Both the position numbers and the translations under genes were made by a program. This document shows, piece by piece, positions 25,083 to 33,999 of a stretch of DNA of 64,000 nucleotides. A model generated the notes under the pieces. The model was given only the letters and a program-made list of their open reading frames with translations. It did not search any database and was not told where the DNA came from. Each line of letters starts with the position of its first letter. Within the stretch, counting starts at the first letter, position 1. Origin of the DNA: Gordoniibacillus chartarius (GTDB taxonomy: Bacteria > Bacillota > Bacilli > Paenibacillales > NBRC-103111); the NCBI RefSeq assembly GCF_042432825.1, contig NZ_JBHLWN010000074.1, positions 56,993 through 120,992 on the forward strand, in the 5' to 3' direction.

Positions 25083-25601
25083 ATTATCAGTAAAGATCAT
25101 ATGATTAACGACGAGATCCGTGCCAAAGAGGTTCGCCTCATCGGTGCAGACGGAGAGCAGCTCGGTATTATCGGGTTCCGCGAAGCCCTGCAGATGGCTC
25201 AGGATGCTAACCTGGATCTCGTTAACGTAGCCCCAACGGCGAAACCGCCCGTATGCCGCATTATGGATTACGGCAAGTTCCGCTATGAGCAGCAGAAGAA
25301 AGAGAAGGAAGCTCGGAAAAATCAGAAGGTTGTGGAGCTGAAGGAGATTCGCTTCAGCGCGACGATCGACGAGCACGACTTCCAGACCAAGCTGCGCAAC
25401 TGCATCAAATTTTTGCAGGACGGCGACAAGGTGAAGCTGTCGGTCCGCTTCCGCGGACGCGAAATCGCACACGCCGATATCGGACGCCGCGTTCTTGAGC
25501 GCGTCGCAACCGAGTCCGCCGAACACTGCATCGTCGAACGCGTACCGAAGCTCGAAGGGCGCAGCATGATTATGATTCTGGCGCCTAAACAATCTTCATA
25601 A
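25083..25601 (+). CDS. infC: Translation initiation factor IF-3
   Basis: A 172-residue factor that binds the 30S subunit, keeps it free of 50S and checks the start codon. The N-terminal domain (MINDEIRAKEVRLIGADGEQ) and C-terminal domain (ELKEIRFSATIDEHDFQTK; GRSMIMILAPK) are complete. The best start is the rare codon ATT at 25083 (ATT-ATC-AGT-AAA-GAT), 6 bases after GGAGG. An AUU start is the classic device by which IF-3 represses its own synthesis. The first ATG, at 25101, lies 18 bases later with no site of its own. It leads the rpmI-rplT operon. Confidence 0.93.
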   Translation: MISKDHMINDEIRAKEVRLIGADGEQLGIIGFREALQMAQDANLDLVNVAPTAKPPVCRIMDYGKFRYEQQKKEKEARKNQKVVELKEIRFSATIDEHDFQTKLRNCIKFLQDGDKVKLSVRFRGREIAHADIGRRVLERVATESAEHCIVERVPKLEGRSMIMILAPKQSS

Positions 25602-25622
25602 CCGTTACAGGAGGAACTCCAC

Positions 25623-25832
25623 ATGCCAAAGATGAAAACACACAGCTCGCTGAAGGATCGTTTCAAGATCACCGGCACGGGCAAAGTGAAGCGTTACAAA
25701 GCGTTCAAGAACCACCTGCTCTCCGGCAAGTCCGGTCGTCAAAAGCGCAGCTATGCAACGAATCCAGTTATGGCTCCGGGCGACGTGCGCCGCTTGAAGC
25801 AGTCGCTCGGCAACATCGGCAACCTGCGATAA
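25623..25832 (+). CDS. rpmI: 50S ribosomal protein L35
   Basis: A 69-residue strongly basic protein, MPKMKTHSSLKDRFKITGTG at the start and KSGRQKRSYA in the middle, matching bacterial L35 in full with a slightly longer C-terminus (SLGNIGNLR). GGAGGA precedes ATG 25623. Second gene of the infC-rpmI-rplT operon, 21 bases after infC. Confidence 0.97.
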   Translation: MPKMKTHSSLKDRFKITGTGKVKRYKAFKNHLLSGKSGRQKRSYATNPVMAPGDVRRLKQSLGNIGNLR

Positions 25833-25873
25833 TCCACTACCTGCATACGTATAATTTTTAGGAGGTCATCATC

Positions 25874-26233
25874 ATGGCAAGAGTGAAAGGCGGCATCGTC
25901 CGCGCTCGTCGTCGGAAGAAAATTCTTAAGTTAGCAAAGGGCTACTACGGCTCGAAACATACACTATTTAAAACTGCCAAAGAGCAGGTTATGAAGTCCC
26001 TGCTTTACGCATACCGCGATCGTCGCCAAGTGAAGCGCGACTTCCGCAAGCTGTGGATCGTCCGGATCAACGCGGCTGCCCGCACGAACGGCCTGTCCTA
26101 CAGCAAGCTGATGTACGGCCTGAAGCAAGCCGGCATCGAAATCAACCGCAAGATGCTCGCCGACATCGCTGTGAACGACGCTAAGGCGTTCTCCGAGCTG
26201 GCGAATGCTGCGAAAGCAAAAGTTAACGCGTAA
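25874..26233 (+). CDS. rplT: 50S ribosomal protein L20
   Basis: A 119-residue protein with the L20 start MARVKGGIVRARRRKKILKL and the basic N-terminal arm that threads into 23S rRNA, followed by the globular half (LWIVRINAAARTNGLSYSKL). It assembles early into the 50S subunit and in Bacillus represses its own operon by binding the infC leader. GGAGGT lies 8 bases before ATG 25874. Last gene of the operon, followed by a terminator. Confidence 0.97.
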   Translation: MARVKGGIVRARRRKKILKLAKGYYGSKHTLFKTAKEQVMKSLLYAYRDRRQVKRDFRKLWIVRINAAARTNGLSYSKLMYGLKQAGIEINRKMLADIAVNDAKAFSELANAAKAKVNA

Positions 26234-26252
26234 TTTCGGATTTCCGTTCGGA

Positions 26253-26282
26253 ACCGCCGTGCTGATGCACGGCGGTTTTTGT
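26253..26282 (+). terminator. Intrinsic terminator of infC operon
   Basis: ACCGCCGTGC and GCACGGCGGT pair around a TGAT loop, followed by TTTTGTT, 20 bases after rplT. Confidence 0.9.
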
Positions 26283-26334
26283 TATGTGTATGGGATCGTT
26301 TGGGAGAAACGGTAACAGCCTTTATTAAATAACA

Positions 26335-26348
26335 AGAACATATGTTCG
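26335..26348 (+). promoter_or_regulatory. LexA/DinR-like SOS box
   Basis: AGAACATATGTTCG matches the Bacillus LexA consensus CGAACRNRYGTTYG at 13 of 14 positions (first base A instead of C). It sits 7 bases upstream of the -35 of the toxin promoter. Confidence 0.55.
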
Positions 26349-26355
26349 ATTCATG

Positions 26356-26383
26356 TTGATATTTTACCAAAAGATAGTATAAT
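26356..26383 (+). promoter_or_regulatory. Sigma-A promoter of toxin gene
   Basis: TTGATA (26356-26361) and TATAAT (26378-26383), 16-base spacing. Transcription would start near 26390, leaving a leader of about 80 bases before the toxin start. Confidence 0.65.
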
Positions 26384-26473
26384 AAAGAATAGCGATAGAC
26401 GGTTTGCAGGGCGGTTGGCGGAACCTTTGGACGGAGCTTCGTGTGCGAAGCTTGCAGGAAGGAGGTGATGCCC

Positions 26474-26587
26474 GTGGATGCGAAGGATATGCTGACGATC
26501 GTGGTCGGATGCGGTACGTTGCTCATAGCGCTGCTGACGCTGATTGTGAATATCGTAATGGCATTGATTTCCCAGAAACGAAAATAG
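26474..26587 (+). CDS. Type I toxin, holin-like membrane peptide (TxpA/BsrG-like)
   Basis: A 37-residue peptide: a short head (VDAKDMLTIVV), one strong membrane helix (TLLIALLTLIVNIVMALI) and a basic end (SQKRK). The LIxALLTLIVxIV core and Lys-rich tail are those of the holin-like type I toxins of bacilli, which damage the membrane when made in excess. GTG 26474 is chosen because GGAGG lies 8 bases upstream; an ATG at 26468 is too close to it. The gene has its own promoter with a LexA-like box, and the opposite strand carries a convergent promoter for an antisense RNA that overlaps its 3' end. Confidence 0.75.
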   Translation: MDAKDMLTIVVGCGTLLIALLTLIVNIVMALISQKRK

Positions 26588-26716
26588 ACCGCCCTTGGAC
26601 CAGGCCACGGTCTATTCTCCCGTGAGATGAACTGACGCCTACCGCTCTTCAAGCGGCTATTGCAGCGGCTGCGGGTGTCCCCACACCTGCAGCCGTTACA
26701 ATGATTGGCTATTATT
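26583..26716 (-). ncRNA. Antisense antitoxin RNA (predicted)
   Basis: On the minus strand an extended -10 (TGGTATGAT; TATGAT at 26728-26723) and TTGCGA (26752-26747) with 18-base spacing point towards the toxin gene. An RNA starting near 26716 would contain a strong stem (26674-26698, CGGCTGC/GCAGCCG with inner GGTGT/ACACC) and end at a hairpin AATAGACCG...CGGTCTATT followed by TTCGTTTC, at the toxin's last codons. This convergent overlap is how RatA, SR4 and SR6 silence TxpA, BsrG and YonT in B. subtilis. The ends are estimates. Confidence 0.6.
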
Positions 26717-26791
26717 GAGTTTATCATACCATAGCATTCCATTTCCTCGCAATCGGGGGATCGCTTGTTTAAGCGATTTTCATAATCGGTC

Positions 26792-26820
26792 TTGACTAAC
26801 TCGTATGCGATGCATATAAT
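26792..26820 (+). promoter_or_regulatory. Sigma-A promoter of the ilv-leu operon
   Basis: TTGACT (26792-26797) and TATAAT (26815-26820) with 17-base spacing, about 35 bases ahead of the T-box structure. Confidence 0.75.
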
Positions 26821-26854
26821 TACTATCAAATCATAAAACTTAAGTTAGACCTGA

Positions 26855-27195
26855 ACGGCAATGATGAGGACGAAGTATTAAGGGCCCTTATGCACCAGAG
26901 AGCTAGTGGATCAGCTGAAACCACGGCCATAATCCCTTAATGACGAGCTCACCTCGGAGCTGTTTTCCTGAAACGCCGGAGCAGCAAGGTTCGAACCCCG
27001 GAATATTAGGGAAAATCGGAGTGGCGCACGTTACCGACGCCAAGGTTATGAGAACGCTATGCGTGTATCTCTTGACCTGCTAAGGCTGTCGATCGCAAGA
27101 CGTACAGCAAACCTGGGTGGTACCACGGAAGAGATAACCCCTTTCGTCCCTTCAGACGTTCGTTCCGAACGTTTGGGGCGAGAGGGGTTTTTTGG
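26855..27195 (+). promoter_or_regulatory. Leucine-specific T-box leader
   Basis: A full T-box riboswitch. Stem I begins GATGAGGACGAAGTATTAAG; the return strand is CCCTTAAT followed by GACGAG, the specifier CTC (26948-26950) and one A before the closing helix CCTC. CUC reads Leu, to be matched by tRNA-Leu(GAG). The antiterminator core is TGGGTGGTACCACGG (27113-27127), whose TGGT bulge fits discriminator base A, as in tRNA-Leu. The terminator is AACCCC...GGGGTTTTTT (27136-27193). Uncharged tRNA-Leu would let transcription continue into ilvB. Confidence 0.93.
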
Positions 27196-27272
27196 ATTTT
27201 CACACATGGTTAAGGTCGCTACCGTCGCATGTATGTGAACCCCGCAAGGGGACTATGAAAGGAGGATCACGA

Positions 27273-29018
27273 ATGAACGTTCAAGCAGCACCGAAAAGAT
27301 CCAAGCAGGAATTGATGGACAAACTGAGTCAACCCGATTTGATCAACGGGTCGGAAATTTTGCTTCGCTCCTTACTCCTGGAAGGTGTCGAATGCGTCTT
27401 CGGGTATCCGGGCGGCGCGGTGTTATATATTTACGATGCAATGTACGGGTTCTCCGATTTCAACCATTTGCTGACGCGGCACGAGCAAGGCGCGATCCAT
27501 GCGGCCGACGGCTATGCCCGCTCGACCGGTAAAGTCGGCGTGGCGCTGGCCACTTCCGGTCCGGGAGCGACGAACCTCGTAACGGGGATCGCTACGGCCT
27601 ACATGGACTCCGTTCCGCTGGTCGTCATTACCGGCAACGTCGCGTCATCGGCGATCGGTACGGACGCGTTCCAAGAAGCGGATATCATCGGCATTACGAT
27701 GCCGATCACGAAGCACAGCTACATGGTACGCGACGTCAACGACTTGCCGCGCATCATTCACGAAGCGTTCCATATTGCCAATACGGGGCGTAAAGGTCCG
27801 GTACTGATCGATATTCCGAAGGACGTATCGAACCAAAAGACGATCTTTAAGCCGACGGACCGCATCGAGCTGCGCGGATACAATCCGACCGTACAGCCGA
27901 ACAAGCTTCAAGTCGACAAGCTGATTAAAGCGATTGAAGAGTCGGAGCGTCCGGTCATTATCGCCGGCGGCGGTGTCGTGTACGCGGATGCGGCTCCAGA
28001 GCTGATCGCGTTCGTTGAGAAGACGCGCATTCCGATCACGACGACCCTGCTCGGTCTGGGCGGCTTCCCAAGCGGTCATGAGCTGTGGATGGGCATGCCG
28101 GGGATGCACGGCACGTACACGGCGAACAATGCGATTCAGAATGCCGACCTGCTTATTTCGATCGGCGCCCGCTTCGACGACCGGGTAACGATGAAGCTGG
28201 ACGGCTTTGCGCCGAACGCGAAGAAGATCGCCCATATCGACATCGATCCGGCGGAAATCGGCAAAAACGTGAAAACGGACATTCCGGTGGTCGGCGACGT
28301 GAAAGCTGTCCTGGAGTACGCGATCACGAAGGCGAAGCCGGCAAAGTCCGAAGCGTGGATCGCTCAGGTTCAAGCGAATAAGGCGGCATATCCGCTTCGT
28401 TATAAAGATTCCGACACCGAGCTGAAACCGCAGTTCGTGATCGAGCTGATCAACGAGACGACGAGGGGCGAAGCGATCGTGACGACGGACGTCGGGCAGC
28501 ATCAGATGTGGGCGGCTCAGTTCTACGGTTTCAAGAACCCGCGCTCGTGGGTCAGCTCCGGCGGCCTTGGTACGATGGGCTTCGGTTTCCCGTCGGCGAT
28601 CGGCGCGCAGCTTGGCAACCCGGATAAGCTCGTCGTATCGATCAACGGTGACGGCGGCATGCAGATGTGTTCGCAGGAGCTCGCGATCTGCGCCATCAAT
28701 AATATTCCGGTCAAGGTCGTTATCATCAATAACCAGGTGCTTGGCATGGTGCGTCAATGGCAGGAGATCATTTACGACAACCGCTACAGCCACATCGATC
28801 TGGCCGGTTCGCCGGACTTCGTCAAGCTGGCTGAGGCCTACGGCGTAAAGGGCCTGCGGGCTACGAACAAGGAAGAAGCGCGCAAGGCTTGGCAGGAAGC
28901 GCTGGATACGCCGGGACCTGTCGTCGTCGAGTTCGTCGTCAGCAAGCACGAGAACGTCTACCCGATGGTCACGCAAGGAAGCACGATTAGCGAGATGCTT
29001 ATGGGGGATGATGACTAA
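27273..29018 (+). CDS. ilvB: Acetolactate synthase large subunit (copy 2, T-box controlled)
   Basis: A 581-residue TPP enzyme of branched-chain amino acid synthesis, full length, with FGYPGGAVLYIYDAM, the catalytic Glu in LTRHEQGAIHAADGYAR and the TPP motif NGDGGMQM. ATG 27273 follows AAAGGAGG. It is the first gene after the Leu T-box and overlaps ilvN by one base (TAATG), so the two subunits are translationally coupled. Being in the ilv-leu operon, this is presumably the main biosynthetic enzyme, and the copy at 3897 an accessory isozyme. Confidence 0.95.
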   Translation: MNVQAAPKRSKQELMDKLSQPDLINGSEILLRSLLLEGVECVFGYPGGAVLYIYDAMYGFSDFNHLLTRHEQGAIHAADGYARSTGKVGVALATSGPGATNLVTGIATAYMDSVPLVVITGNVASSAIGTDAFQEADIIGITMPITKHSYMVRDVNDLPRIIHEAFHIANTGRKGPVLIDIPKDVSNQKTIFKPTDRIELRGYNPTVQPNKLQVDKLIKAIEESERPVIIAGGGVVYADAAPELIAFVEKTRIPITTTLLGLGGFPSGHELWMGMPGMHGTYTANNAIQNADLLISIGARFDDRVTMKLDGFAPNAKKIAHIDIDPAEIGKNVKTDIPVVGDVKAVLEYAITKAKPAKSEAWIAQVQANKAAYPLRYKDSDTELKPQFVIELINETTRGEAIVTTDVGQHQMWAAQFYGFKNPRSWVSSGGLGTMGFGFPSAIGAQLGNPDKLVVSINGDGGMQMCSQELAICAINNIPVKVVIINNQVLGMVRQWQEIIYDNRYSHIDLAGSPDFVKLAEAYGVKGLRATNKEEARKAWQEALDTPGPVVVEFVVSKHENVYPMVTQGSTISEMLMGDDD

Positions 29019-29506
29019 TGATCCATAAACATACGATATCGGTATTAGTGAATAACCAACCAGGCGTGCTGCAGCGAGTGTCCGGCTTGTTCGGACGCCG
29101 GGGGTTCAATATCGAGAGCATTACAGTCGGGGAGTCCGAGGAACTCGGACTTTCCCGGATGGTAATCGTTACTACAGGCGACGATAATACGCTGGAGCAG
29201 GTGCAGAAGCAGCTGTACAAGCTGATCGACGTCATTAAAGTGGTTGACCTCAGCTCGAACCCTATGGTCGAGCGCGAGCTTGCTCTGATCAAGGTCAGCG
29301 CCGAACCTAGCTTGCGGCCCGAAATTCTCGGCATTGTCGAGACGTTCCGTTCCGCCGTTGTCGACATTAGCCCGAACTCGCTTATCGTTCAAGTGGTTGG
29401 CGGTTCGGACAAGATCGACGCGATGGTTGAGCTGCTCCGTCCTTACGGTATCCGCGAATTGTCCCGCACAGGCGTAACGGCCATGATGCGCGGCGGCGCG
29501 AAGTAA
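29018..29506 (+). CDS. ilvN: Acetolactate synthase regulatory subunit (copy 2)
   Basis: A 162-residue small subunit with the ACT domain ISVLVNNQPGVLQRVSGLF and RRGFNIESITVG, plus the C-terminal half (VVDISPNSLIVQVVGGSDK). It binds IlvB and sets valine inhibition. Start ATG 29018 shares a base with the ilvB stop. After it come 228 non-coding bases with a long inverted repeat before ilvC. Confidence 0.95.
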   Translation: MIHKHTISVLVNNQPGVLQRVSGLFGRRGFNIESITVGESEELGLSRMVIVTTGDDNTLEQVQKQLYKLIDVIKVVDLSSNPMVERELALIKVSAEPSLRPEILGIVETFRSAVVDISPNSLIVQVVGGSDKIDAMVELLRPYGIRELSRTGVTAMMRGGAK

Positions 29507-29617
29507 ATAAAGTCTACGTTCCTGCATCAGAAAGTATAAAACTTCGTTCTATACTTTGGCTGATTCCGCTACGGTAAACGCGCCCGTCCTTACGGACGGC
29601 GTAAGCCGTTTATCCTT

Positions 29618-29690
29618 CCTTGAGCGGGGTTTTCAGCGGGTTAAGCTTTAACGCTTCATAAGGGTAAACCGTTGAAACACCCGCTCAAGG
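29618..29690 (+). repeat. Long inverted repeat between ilvN and ilvC
   Basis: CCTTGAGCGGG near 29618-29628 pairs with CCCGCTCAAGG (29680-29690); inside, TTTCA pairs with TGAAA. No T-run follows, so it is not a normal terminator. It lies in the middle of an operon and could be an RNA-stability or processing element. A smaller hairpin CGTCCTTACGGACG precedes it at about 29585. Confidence 0.6.
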
Positions 29691-29734
29691 GGAATAATAC
29701 CTAATACCAATCATTATGAGGAGGATTTACAAGC

Positions 29735-30721
<987 letters not shown>

Positions 30722-30768
30722 GAATTGAGCTGCTGAAACCTTAAGGGCTAGGGCTTCGGCTGTGGATT

Positions 30769-30866
30769 GGCATATAGGGGTTGCGGCTTCGTTGAACTCG
30801 GGTTCCTTGAATTACTCAATGTAGAGGGAACCCGAGTTCAAAAGTCGCTCTCAACCCCTTTATGCC
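30769..30866 (+). repeat. Nested inverted repeat between ilvC and leuA
   Basis: A 98-base two-tier hairpin. The outer arms are GGCATATAGGGGTTG (30769-30783) and CAACCCCTTTATGCC (to 30866). The inner arms are TTGAACTCGGGTTCC and GGAACCCGAGTTCAA. No T-run follows. The nearly perfect inner stem and its place inside an operon suggest a transcript-processing or stability structure. Confidence 0.65.
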
Positions 30867-30933
30867 ATCCGCCGCCTCCGCTCGCTCCGATGAAGCAAGG
30901 CCGTACATCAACTCACGAGGGGGGAGGGTAACA

Positions 30934-32481
30934 ATGAGAAAAATTTATATTTTCGATACGACGCTGAGGGACGGGGAGCAGTCGCCAGGCGTAAACCTCA
31001 ATATGCAGGAGAAGGTCGAGATCGCGCTGCAGCTGGAGAAGCTCGGCGTGGACCGGATCGAGGCCGGCTTCCCGGCTGCGTCGCCGGGCGATCTTGCCGG
31101 CGTGCGTGCGGTCGCTGAAGCGGTGCGCAACGCCTCGGTCATCGGCCTGTCGCGCTCGCGTCAGCCGGATATCGATGCGGCCTATGAGGCGCTGAAGGCG
31201 GCGCAGGATCCGTGCCTGCACCTGTTCCTTGCGACGTCGCCGATTCACCGCCAGCACAAGCTGCGCATGGACAAGGCGAAGGTGCTGGAGACGGCGGAAG
31301 CGGCAATTCGGTATGCGAAGAAATATTTTAGCAAAATCGAGTTCTCGCCAGAGGATGCGGGCCGTACGGAGCTGGACTTCCTGTGCGAAGTGACGGCGAT
31401 GGCGATTCGCGCCGGGGCGACGGTGGTCAATATTCCGGATACGGTGGGGTATATGACGCCTGCGGAGTTCGGTAATATTTTCAAGGTGCTGAAGGAAAAC
31501 GTTCCTGGCATTGAGAACATTCAGCTGAGCGCACACTGTCACGACGATCTCGGGATGGCGACGGCCAACGCGCTGGCGGCGATTATGAACGGTGCCGATC
31601 AGATCGAGGGTACAATCAACGGCATCGGCGAACGGGCCGGCAACACGGCGCTTGAAGAAGTCGCTATGGCGCTGGAGACGCGTCAGGACTTGTACCAGGC
31701 GAAGACGACCCTCAACCTGTCCGAAATTGCGCGTACGAGCCGCCTTGTCAGCAAGCTGACAGGCATGGTCGTGCCGGGCAACAAGGCGATTGTCGGGGCG
31801 AATGCGTTCGCGCACGAATCCGGCATTCACCAGGACGGCATGCTGAAGGAGAAGTCGACGTACGAGATCATGTCGCCGGAGACGATCGGTCTGAAGGAGA
31901 GCAAGCTCGTGCTGGGCAAGCACTCCGGCAGCCATGCGTTCCGCGAGAAGCTGGTCGATCTCGGCTACGAGCTGAACGACGAGCAGCTGAAGGAAGCGTT
32001 CGGCAAGTTCAAGGACCTCGCCGACAAGAAGAAGGACGTAACCGACGACGACATTCGTGCGTTGGTTGAAGAGAAGCTTGTGCGAACCCCCGAGGTGTTC
32101 GTGCTCGAAACGATTCAATTGTCTTACGGTAATCAATCGACCCCTACGGCTACGGTTCGTTTGCACAAAGCGGACGGCGCCGTCGTCGAGGAAGCGGCTG
32201 TCGGTAACGGCTCTGTCGACTCGATCTACAAAGCGATCGACAAAGCGACCGGAGAAGAAGTCGAGCTGGAGGACTATTCCATCAAGTCGGTGTCACACGG
32301 CAAGGATGCACTCGGCGATGTGCACGTAGTGCTTCGCCAAGGCGATATCTCCGTGCATGGACGCGGCATCTCGACCGACATCCTGGAAGCGAGCGCGAAA
32401 GCTTATGTCGACGCAGTGAACCGCCTGATCGACAAGCGTAAGCTGCCAAGTGCAAATCGGAGCAACGTTACGCTGATTTAA
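30934..32481 (+). CDS. leuA: 2-isopropylmalate synthase
   Basis: A 515-residue enzyme joining acetyl-CoA and 2-ketoisovalerate, the first committed step to leucine. The TIM-barrel catalytic domain has FDTTLRDGEQSPGVNLN, the metal-binding HCHDDLGMATAN and GERAGNTALEE. After about residue 390 comes the LeuA allosteric domain (TPTATVRLHKADGAVVEEA; GRGISTDILEASAKAY) that senses leucine. ATG 30934 follows AGGGGGGAGGG. Last gene before a terminator; leuB is separate further on, and leuC/leuD are not in the window. Confidence 0.96.
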   Translation: MRKIYIFDTTLRDGEQSPGVNLNMQEKVEIALQLEKLGVDRIEAGFPAASPGDLAGVRAVAEAVRNASVIGLSRSRQPDIDAAYEALKAAQDPCLHLFLATSPIHRQHKLRMDKAKVLETAEAAIRYAKKYFSKIEFSPEDAGRTELDFLCEVTAMAIRAGATVVNIPDTVGYMTPAEFGNIFKVLKENVPGIENIQLSAHCHDDLGMATANALAAIMNGADQIEGTINGIGERAGNTALEEVAMALETRQDLYQAKTTLNLSEIARTSRLVSKLTGMVVPGNKAIVGANAFAHESGIHQDGMLKEKSTYEIMSPETIGLKESKLVLGKHSGSHAFREKLVDLGYELNDEQLKEAFGKFKDLADKKKDVTDDDIRALVEEKLVRTPEVFVLETIQLSYGNQSTPTATVRLHKADGAVVEEAAVGNGSVDSIYKAIDKATGEEVELEDYSIKSVSHGKDALGDVHVVLRQGDISVHGRGISTDILEASAKAYVDAVNRLIDKRKLPSANRSNVTLI

Positions 32482-32502
32482 TCGCTATAGCTATGTCAAT
32501 AA

Positions 32503-32542
32503 CGCCCTGCCTCTACCGGTTAGAGTGCAGGGGCTTTTTATA
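32503..32542 (+). terminator. Intrinsic terminator of ilv-leuA operon
   Basis: CCCTGC and GCAGGG with an inner CTCTA/TAGAG stem, followed by CTTTTTATAT. Confidence 0.8.
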
Positions 32543-32575
32543 TATCACCCGGACATGACAGGAGGTTGGGCAGCA

Positions 32576-33790
32576 ATGGAGTATCGTTTTTCGAAAACGC
32601 TGGAAGGGTTTCAATCCTCGGCGGTTCGTGAAATTTTGAAGCTGACGCAGGGGAAATCGATCATATCGTTCGCGGGCGGATTGCCGGCCGCGGAGCATTT
32701 TCCTCTGCAGGCAGTAGGGGAAGCGGCTAACCGCGCGCTAGCTCAAGGTGCATCGGCGCTGCAGTACGGGTTAACCGAAGGATATTTGCCGCTTCGCGAG
32801 ACGATGACCAAGCGGATGGCCGGTAAAGGCATGAACGTCAAACCGGAAGAAATGATTCTTACCACAGGCTCGCAGCAAGTCATCGACCTGTTGTCCCGCG
32901 TTTATATCGATCCGGGTGATGTTATCCTTGTGGAACGGCCGACGTATTTGGCAGCCATCCAAGTGTTCCAGGCACGCGGCGCGCAGATCGTTTCCGTGGA
33001 GAGCGACCGCGATGGGATGAAGCTGGACGATCTCGCGGCGAAGATCGCACAGTATGCGCCCAAAATGGTATACGTCACACCGACCTTCTCCAACCCGGCA
33101 GGCAAAGTATGGTCGCTGGAACGCCGTAAAGGACTGCTGGAGCAATGCTTGAAAGCGAATGTGCTTATTCTGGAGGACGATCCGTACGGCGAGCTGCAAT
33201 TCGACGGCGGGGAGCGGTACCCGTCGATCTTTTCTTTGTACGACGGCGGCCAGGCGGCCGGCAATCCGGTTGTCTATACGAGCACCTTCTCCAAAATCGT
33301 AGCGCCTGGACTTCGTACCGGCTGGGCTCTCGGCGACGTGGAAGTGATCCGCAACATCGCGAAGGCGAAGCAGGCGGCGGATTTGCAGTCGAGCACAATG
33401 GATCAGATGACGCTGCATCAGCTGCTGGAGCATTTCGACATCGACCAGCATATCGGAGTCATTCAAGCCGACTACAAAGGCCGGATGAAGCTGATGGCGT
33501 CGCTGCTGGCGGAGCAAAATTGGGAAGGCGTGGAGTGGAGCGAGCCGAAGGGCGGCATGTTCTTCTGGGTCGAGCTGCCGGAAGGGGCAAAGGCGGAAGA
33601 TCTGCTGAAGCTGGCCGTTGAGGAAGGCGTCGCCTTCGTTCCGGGGTCAAGCTTCTATGCGGGCAATCCGGTTCACAACACAATGCGGCTTAACTTCACC
33701 CATTCCGATAACGATACGCTTCGTCTTGGTATGCAGCGTCTTGCAACAGCGATGCAAAAATATCAGGCGGCAGGACGGATGAGCCGATAA
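32576..33790 (+). CDS. PLP-dependent aminotransferase, 2-aminoadipate type
   Basis: A 404-residue fold-type I aminotransferase of the MocR-catalytic/LysN group without an HTH domain. The PLP lysine is in YTSTFSKIVAPGLRTGW and the cofactor-binding stretch in TTGSQQVIDLLSRVYIDPGD. Such enzymes often act on branched-chain or aromatic keto acids or 2-aminoadipate; the location between leuA and leuB makes a final transamination in branched-chain synthesis plausible, but that is inference. ATG 32576 has AGGAGG 10 bases upstream. It is set off by terminators on both sides. Confidence 0.88.
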   Translation: MEYRFSKTLEGFQSSAVREILKLTQGKSIISFAGGLPAAEHFPLQAVGEAANRALAQGASALQYGLTEGYLPLRETMTKRMAGKGMNVKPEEMILTTGSQQVIDLLSRVYIDPGDVILVERPTYLAAIQVFQARGAQIVSVESDRDGMKLDDLAAKIAQYAPKMVYVTPTFSNPAGKVWSLERRKGLLEQCLKANVLILEDDPYGELQFDGGERYPSIFSLYDGGQAAGNPVVYTSTFSKIVAPGLRTGWALGDVEVIRNIAKAKQAADLQSSTMDQMTLHQLLEHFDIDQHIGVIQADYKGRMKLMASLLAEQNWEGVEWSEPKGGMFFWVELPEGAKAEDLLKLAVEEGVAFVPGSSFYAGNPVHNTMRLNFTHSDNDTLRLGMQRLATAMQKYQAAGRMSR

Positions 33791-33811
33791 GGAAAGCTCG
33801 TCATCGATGAT

Positions 33812-33846
33812 AAAGCCGGACAGGAATGACCTTGTCCGGCTTTTTG
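33812..33846 (+). terminator. Intrinsic terminator
   Basis: AAAGCCGGACA pairs with TGTCCGGCTTT and the T-run continues (TTTTTG). Confidence 0.9.
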
Positions 33847-33930
33847 TTACTTAGGTCCGGTATTCGAAAGATGCGATGACTGAGCCGGACACCATAGTTA
33901 CAACCTATAAAGCTCATAGCTTTTCCATCT

Positions 33931-33959
33931 TTGTTTCTCCAGGCGAAATATGCTACAAC
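33931..33959 (+). promoter_or_regulatory. Candidate leuB promoter
   Basis: TTGTTT (33931-33936) and TACAAC (33954-33959) with 17-base spacing, 40 bases before leuB. The match is moderate, but leuB needs its own promoter after two upstream terminators. Confidence 0.4.
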
Positions 33960-33999
33960 TTAGAGTAGACAAGTGTAAACTAGGAGTGAACATATACCC

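Noticed and set aside
26404..26625. 73-codon plus-strand frame over the toxin gene
   Set aside because: It lacks a ribosome binding site and family pattern; the toxin in another frame has both.
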